A stretch of DNA of 64,000 nucleotides. Source: Solirubrobacteraceae bacterium (lineage in GTDB: Bacteria; Actinomycetota; Thermoleophilia; Solirubrobacterales; Solirubrobacteraceae). The position numbers and the translations under genes are program-made. Positions within the stretch are counted from its first letter, which is position 1. The number at the start of each line of letters is the position of its first letter. Under the pieces are notes generated by a model that saw only the letters and a program-made list of their open reading frames with translations, did no database searches and was not told where the DNA came from. The stretch lies in NCBI GenBank assembly GCA_023230855.1, contig JALNWQ010000006.1:1-64000 (forward strand), written 5' to 3'. Of this stretch, positions 61,014 to 64,000 are shown in pieces.

Positions 61014-61589
61014 ATGGCAGCGGCCGGACCTTCAGGCGGACGGCGCCCCGACGACGCCGGTCCCGCGCCCCGCCACCGGCGCGCGACGGCGCCGGCGCGG
61101 CTCGCGGCCGCCACGCGCGGCGTCGTGCGGTTCGGCCCGCCGCTGGGTCTGATGGTGGTCGTCTGGGTCCTGAGCGCGCAGTCCCACCTGGCCACCGACC
61201 TGGGCTGGATCGACATGGTGCTGCGCAAGCTCGCGCACATGACCGAGTTCGGCCTGCTGGCGCTGCTGTGGGCCCGCGCCTGGACCTGGCGGCTCGACCG
61301 GCCCGAGCGTGCCGGCCCGTCGGCCCGCGCGCCCGCCCACGTCCGCGCCCGCCGTGACGCCGCGATCGTCGTCGGCGCGGCGATCGCGGGCGCGTGGGCC
61401 ATCGTCGACGAGGTCCATCAGTCGACGGTCGACGGCCGGGTCGGGACCCCGGTCGACGTCCTCATCGACGGCGTCGGCATCGCCGCCGCCGTCGTGCTGT
61501 GGATCCACTGGCCGGCGCTGTGGCGGCGGGTGCGCCGTCGCCTCCGCGCCGACCCGCGGGTCAGAGCCAGCCGCGCTCCACGGCGATGA
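61014..61589 (+). CDS. VanZ-family membrane protein
   Basis: A 191-residue protein: a basic N-terminal tail (1-35), then helices LGLMVVVWVLSAQSHLATD, LRKLAHMTEFGLLALLWARAW and AAIVVGAAIAGAWAIVDEVHQST, with the VanZ signature KLAHMTEFG and DEVHQSTVDGRVGTPVDVLIDGVG. VanZ proteins are linked with cell-envelope stress and low-level glycopeptide resistance; the exact role here is unknown. TAGCCT lies 9 bases before the ATG. Its end overlaps the convergent HDOD-LuxR gene by 29 bp. Confidence 0.88.
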   Translation: MAAAGPSGGRRPDDAGPAPRHRRATAPARLAAATRGVVRFGPPLGLMVVVWVLSAQSHLATDLGWIDMVLRKLAHMTEFGLLALLWARAWTWRLDRPERAGPSARAPAHVRARRDAAIVVGAAIAGAWAIVDEVHQSTVDGRVGTPVDVLIDGVGIAAAVVLWIHWPALWRRVRRRLRADPRVRASRAPRR

Positions 61590-62700
61590 GCACCGCCTGC
61601 GCCCGGTCGCGGGCGCCGAGCTTGCCGTACATGTTGTGCAGGTGGGTGCGGACGGTGCTCGTCGACAGGCCCAGCTCGCCCGCGATCTGCTTGTACACGC
61701 GACCGGCCGCGAGCCGCCGCAGGACGTCCATCTCGCGATCGGACAGCGGGCACGGCGTGGCGCTGCGGGTGCGCTTGGGGCCCCCGACCGCCTGGTCGTA
61801 GAGCAGCGCTCGCAACGTCGCGGCGTCGACGTCGACCCGGCGGGCGGCCTTCATGAGCAGCGGCGGCGACACCTCGCCGCCGTGGGCGTGGTGCGCGAGC
61901 ATGTCGGCGAGCCGCAGGACGCCGATCTGCCGACCGTCGTCGTCGGAGTGATGACGCTCGACGATGCGCGCCAGGTCGCGCGGCAGGCCCCACCGGCGGG
62001 CCAGGACGCCGCCGACGAGCGCGTGGTCGACGCCGAGCTCGCGCCGCTCCGCGAGCAGCCGCTCCTCGGGCGCGACGTCGCGGCCCATGATGGTCTGGGC
62101 GTAGCCGGAGTGCGCCCGGCGCAGGACGAGGCGGCCGACGTCGTGCAGGAGCGCGGCGGTGACGAGCAGGTCGGTGTCGACCGCCTCGGTCACCGCGGCG
62201 ATGCGGTGCACCGCGGACTGGACCGCGGCGGCGTGGCGTCGGTACGCGTCGGCCTCGCGGCCCCACACGCCCCCGCGATCGAAGAAGTCGACGGTGCGGA
62301 TGCGGTCGGCGATCGTGCGCAACGACGCCATGCCGAGCGCGTCGACCGCCGCCGGGATGGTGGCGACGCGGCCGACGCGGCCCTCCATCCGGTTGGCGGT
62401 CCGCAGGACGGTGAGGCCCAGGCCCAGGTCGGTCTCGATCGCCGCGACCACGGCGGCGACGTCGATCGGGTCGGCGTCGAGGGCGGCGACGAGGCGCACC
62501 CGCGACTCGCCCATCGCCGGGAACCCGTCGAGCGCGTCGAACGCGGCGGTCAGCCGCCGTCCGTGCTGCTCGTTGGGCCGGATCGGCACGGTGCGCGACG
62601 GCGCCCCCGCCGGGATCGACGGGCTCGGGGCGCCCGTCGGGACCGGATCGAGGGCCGACGCGACGTCGGCGGTGGAGGGGGCGACGGTGGGGCTCGACAT
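61561..62700 (-). CDS. HDOD domain protein with C-terminal LuxR helix-turn-helix
   Basis: A 379-residue protein joining an HDOD sensor domain (about 50-260; FPAMGESRVRLVAALDADPI, LLVTAALLHDVGRLVLRRAHS, WGLPRDLARIVERHHSDDD) to a GerE/LuxR-type DNA-binding domain (about 305-375; LSDREMDVLRRLAAGRVYKQIAGELGLSTSTVRTHLHNMYGKL). HDOD domains usually occur in signalling proteins without an HTH, so this is an unusual direct sensor-regulator. The N-terminal 45 residues are Pro/Ser/Thr-rich. ATG at 62700 has CAGGGAG just before it; an in-frame ATG at 62715 is possible. Confidence 0.85.
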   Translation of the reverse strand: MSSPTVAPSTADVASALDPVPTGAPSPSIPAGAPSRTVPIRPNEQHGRRLTAAFDALDGFPAMGESRVRLVAALDADPIDVAAVVAAIETDLGLGLTVLRTANRMEGRVGRVATIPAAVDALGMASLRTIADRIRTVDFFDRGGVWGREADAYRRHAAAVQSAVHRIAAVTEAVDTDLLVTAALLHDVGRLVLRRAHSGYAQTIMGRDVAPEERLLAERRELGVDHALVGGVLARRWGLPRDLARIVERHHSDDDGRQIGVLRLADMLAHHAHGGEVSPPLLMKAARRVDVDAATLRALLYDQAVGGPKRTRSATPCPLSDREMDVLRRLAAGRVYKQIAGELGLSTSTVRTHLHNMYGKLGARDRAQAVLIAVERGWL

Positions 62701-62794
62701 GGGCTCCCTGGACATATCGGCAGCCGGGGGGTCGGCCTTGAGTCCAACTCGTACGACGTCGGTCCAGACGGCGTGTGCCGCCGTCGGCGGACGG

Positions 62795-64000
62795 TCAATC
62801 CGCGAGCGCGGCGTCGATCCGCCGCAGCGTCTCGTCGCGTCCGAGCGCGGCCGCCGACTCGAACACCCCGGGAGAGATCGTCGTCCCCGACAGCGCCACG
62901 CGCACCGGCTGGAAGACGTCCTTGGCCTTCGCGTCGAGCTCGCCGACGAGCGCGCGCAGGCGGGCGTCGACCGCCTCGACGGTGAACGGCTCGACCGCCG
63001 CGAGCGCGTCGCGGGCGGCCCGGAGGTTGGCCCGGTGCGCCTCGGACGTGAGGAACTTCGCCCGGGCCTTCTCGTCGTCGACCGGCCCGGCGAAGAGGAA
63101 CCCCGCCAACGGCCAGAAGTCGTCGACGGTGGCGATCTTCTCCTGGCTGATGGCGACCGCGGTGCGCAGCAGCTCGTCGCGGCCGTCGATCGCGTCGCCG
63201 TGGCCGGCGTCGCGCAGATGGTCGGCGATCGTCGCGGCCAGGCCGTCGACGCCCTGGGCGCGCAGGTAGCGGCCGTTGAGCCACTTGAGCTTCTGCTCGT
63301 CGAACCGGGCCGGGTTCTTCGACACCCGCCCGATGTCGAACCGCCGGACGAGCTCGTCGCGGGCGATCTCGGTCTCGTCGTCCTCGTCGCCCCACCCGAG
63401 CAACGCCAGGTAGTTCACCACGGCGTCGGGCAGGTACCCGGCCTCGCGCAGCTCCTGCACCGACGCGGCCCCGTGACGCTTGGACAGCTTCTTGCCGTCG
63501 GGGCCGTGGAGCAGCGGCAGGTGCGCGAACAGCGGCGGATCGGCGCCGAGCGCGGCGTACACGAGCAGCTGCTTGGGGGTGTTGGACAGGTGGTCCTCGC
63601 CGCGCACGACGTGCGTGATGCCGGCGTCGAGGTCGTCGACGGCCACCGCGAGGTTGTACAGCGGGCTGCCGTCGCCGCGGGCGATGACCGGGTCGTCCAT
63701 GTGGACGTTGCGGAACGTCGTGTCGCCGCGGACGAGGTCGCGGACGACCGTCTCGCCGTCGGGCACCACCAGGCGGATGGCGGGGCGCCGCCCGTCCGCG
63801 TCCGGCTCGCCGTCGGCGGCGCGCGTCGGATGATCGGCCCCGCGGAACCCGCGATCGGCCCCGTGCTCGGCCTTGTAGGCCTTGACGTCCTCGGCGGTCG
63901 CGCGGGAGTGGTAGGCGCGGCCGTCGGCGAGGAGCTGGGCGAGGACCTCGCGGTGGCGCGGCTCGTGCCGGGTCTGGAAGTCCGGCTCGCCGTCCCAGTC
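62795..64000 (-). CDS. gltX: Glutamate--tRNA ligase (5' end beyond the window)
   Basis: Class I synthetase charging tRNA-Glu; the visible 401 residues run to the true C-terminus, while the N-terminal HIGH region lies past position 64000. The visible part begins DWDGEPDFQTR, then VLAQLLADGRAYHS, DGRRPAIRLVVPDGETVV, THVVRGEDHLSNTPKQLLVY, LLHGPDGKKLSKRHGAASVQELREAG (KLSKR is the KMSKS equivalent), YLALLGWGDEDDE and an anticodon-binding C-domain. With gatCAB present and no glutaminyl-tRNA ligase seen, it is probably non-discriminating. Confidence 0.95.
   Translation of the reverse strand, partial: DWDGEPDFQTRHEPRHREVLAQLLADGRAYHSRATAEDVKAYKAEHGADRGFRGADHPTRAADGEPDADGRRPAIRLVVPDGETVVRDLVRGDTTFRNVHMDDPVIARGDGSPLYNLAVAVDDLDAGITHVVRGEDHLSNTPKQLLVYAALGADPPLFAHLPLLHGPDGKKLSKRHGAASVQELREAGYLPDAVVNYLALLGWGDEDDETEIARDELVRRFDIGRVSKNPARFDEQKLKWLNGRYLRAQGVDGLAATIADHLRDAGHGDAIDGRDELLRTAVAISQEKIATVDDFWPLAGFLFAGPVDDEKARAKFLTSEAHRANLRAARDALAAVEPFTVEAVDARLRALVGELDAKAKDVFQPVRVALSGTTISPGVFESAAALGRDETLRRIDAALAD

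Noticed and set aside
1..64000. CRISPR array, insertion sequence, prophage or integrated element
   Set aside because: No spaced direct repeats of CRISPR type, no transposase, integrase or phage gene and no terminal inverted repeats were found; only composition change near 36.9-37.5 kb hints at transfer.

Overview
The window is a very GC-rich, tightly packed bacterial chromosome segment. GTG starts, 1-8 bp gene overlaps, a menaquinone pathway, gatCAB-dependent tRNA amidation, a leucine leader peptide at leuA and a mycobacterial-type SerC all point to Actinomycetota. The ferritin-like secreted protein and overall gene content suggest the deep-branching class Thermoleophilia (Solirubrobacterales-like); this placement is inference. 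It looks like ordinary core chromosome: no insertion sequence, phage, CRISPR array, origin or tRNA gene was recognised.

Layout. 1-5.2 kb: a probable rRNA operon leader running off the left edge, tyrS, a class A penicillin-binding protein and a 3-methyladenine DNA glycosylase coupled to argH. 6.6-29.7 kb is dominated by branched-chain amino acid and serine synthesis: ilvE-cimA-DegT aminotransferase, thiC under a TPP riboswitch, leuC-leuD-methyltransferase-leuB headed by an XRE-cupin regulator, leuA behind a Leu-rich leader peptide, serC-serA behind a ZTP riboswitch, and ilvC. A decayed MFS gene, a ferritin-like protein, a peptidase and a glutamine amidotransferase are interspersed.

30.6-45.9 kb carries menaquinone genes in broken order (menE; menB-menA-menC; menH; menD; menF). 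Between menC and menH/menD lies the most unusual block, 35.4-38.1 kb: an ECF sigma factor, an overlapping single-pass membrane protein, an AT-richer promoter region, a small Cys-rich secreted protein and a second secreted protein that resembles the membrane protein's extracytoplasmic half. It looks like a small, undescribed envelope-sensing or secretion module. nfo and a peptidoglycan-binding protein follow.

45.9-64 kb: ilvB-ilvN-menF, membrane and GT-C proteins, gatC-gatA-gatB, folD, a UvrD/PcrA helicase, a queuosine-salvage enzyme, an Rrf2 regulator-cysK-cysE operon, VanZ, an HDOD-LuxR regulator and the 3' part of gltX. gatCAB and gltX together fit synthesis of Gln-tRNA by transamidation.

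Regulation visible in sequence: two riboswitches, one attenuation leader, several candidate operators, hairpin terminators between convergent genes, and a recurrent TANNNT element only 6-10 bases before many start codons, which suggests widespread leaderless transcription.
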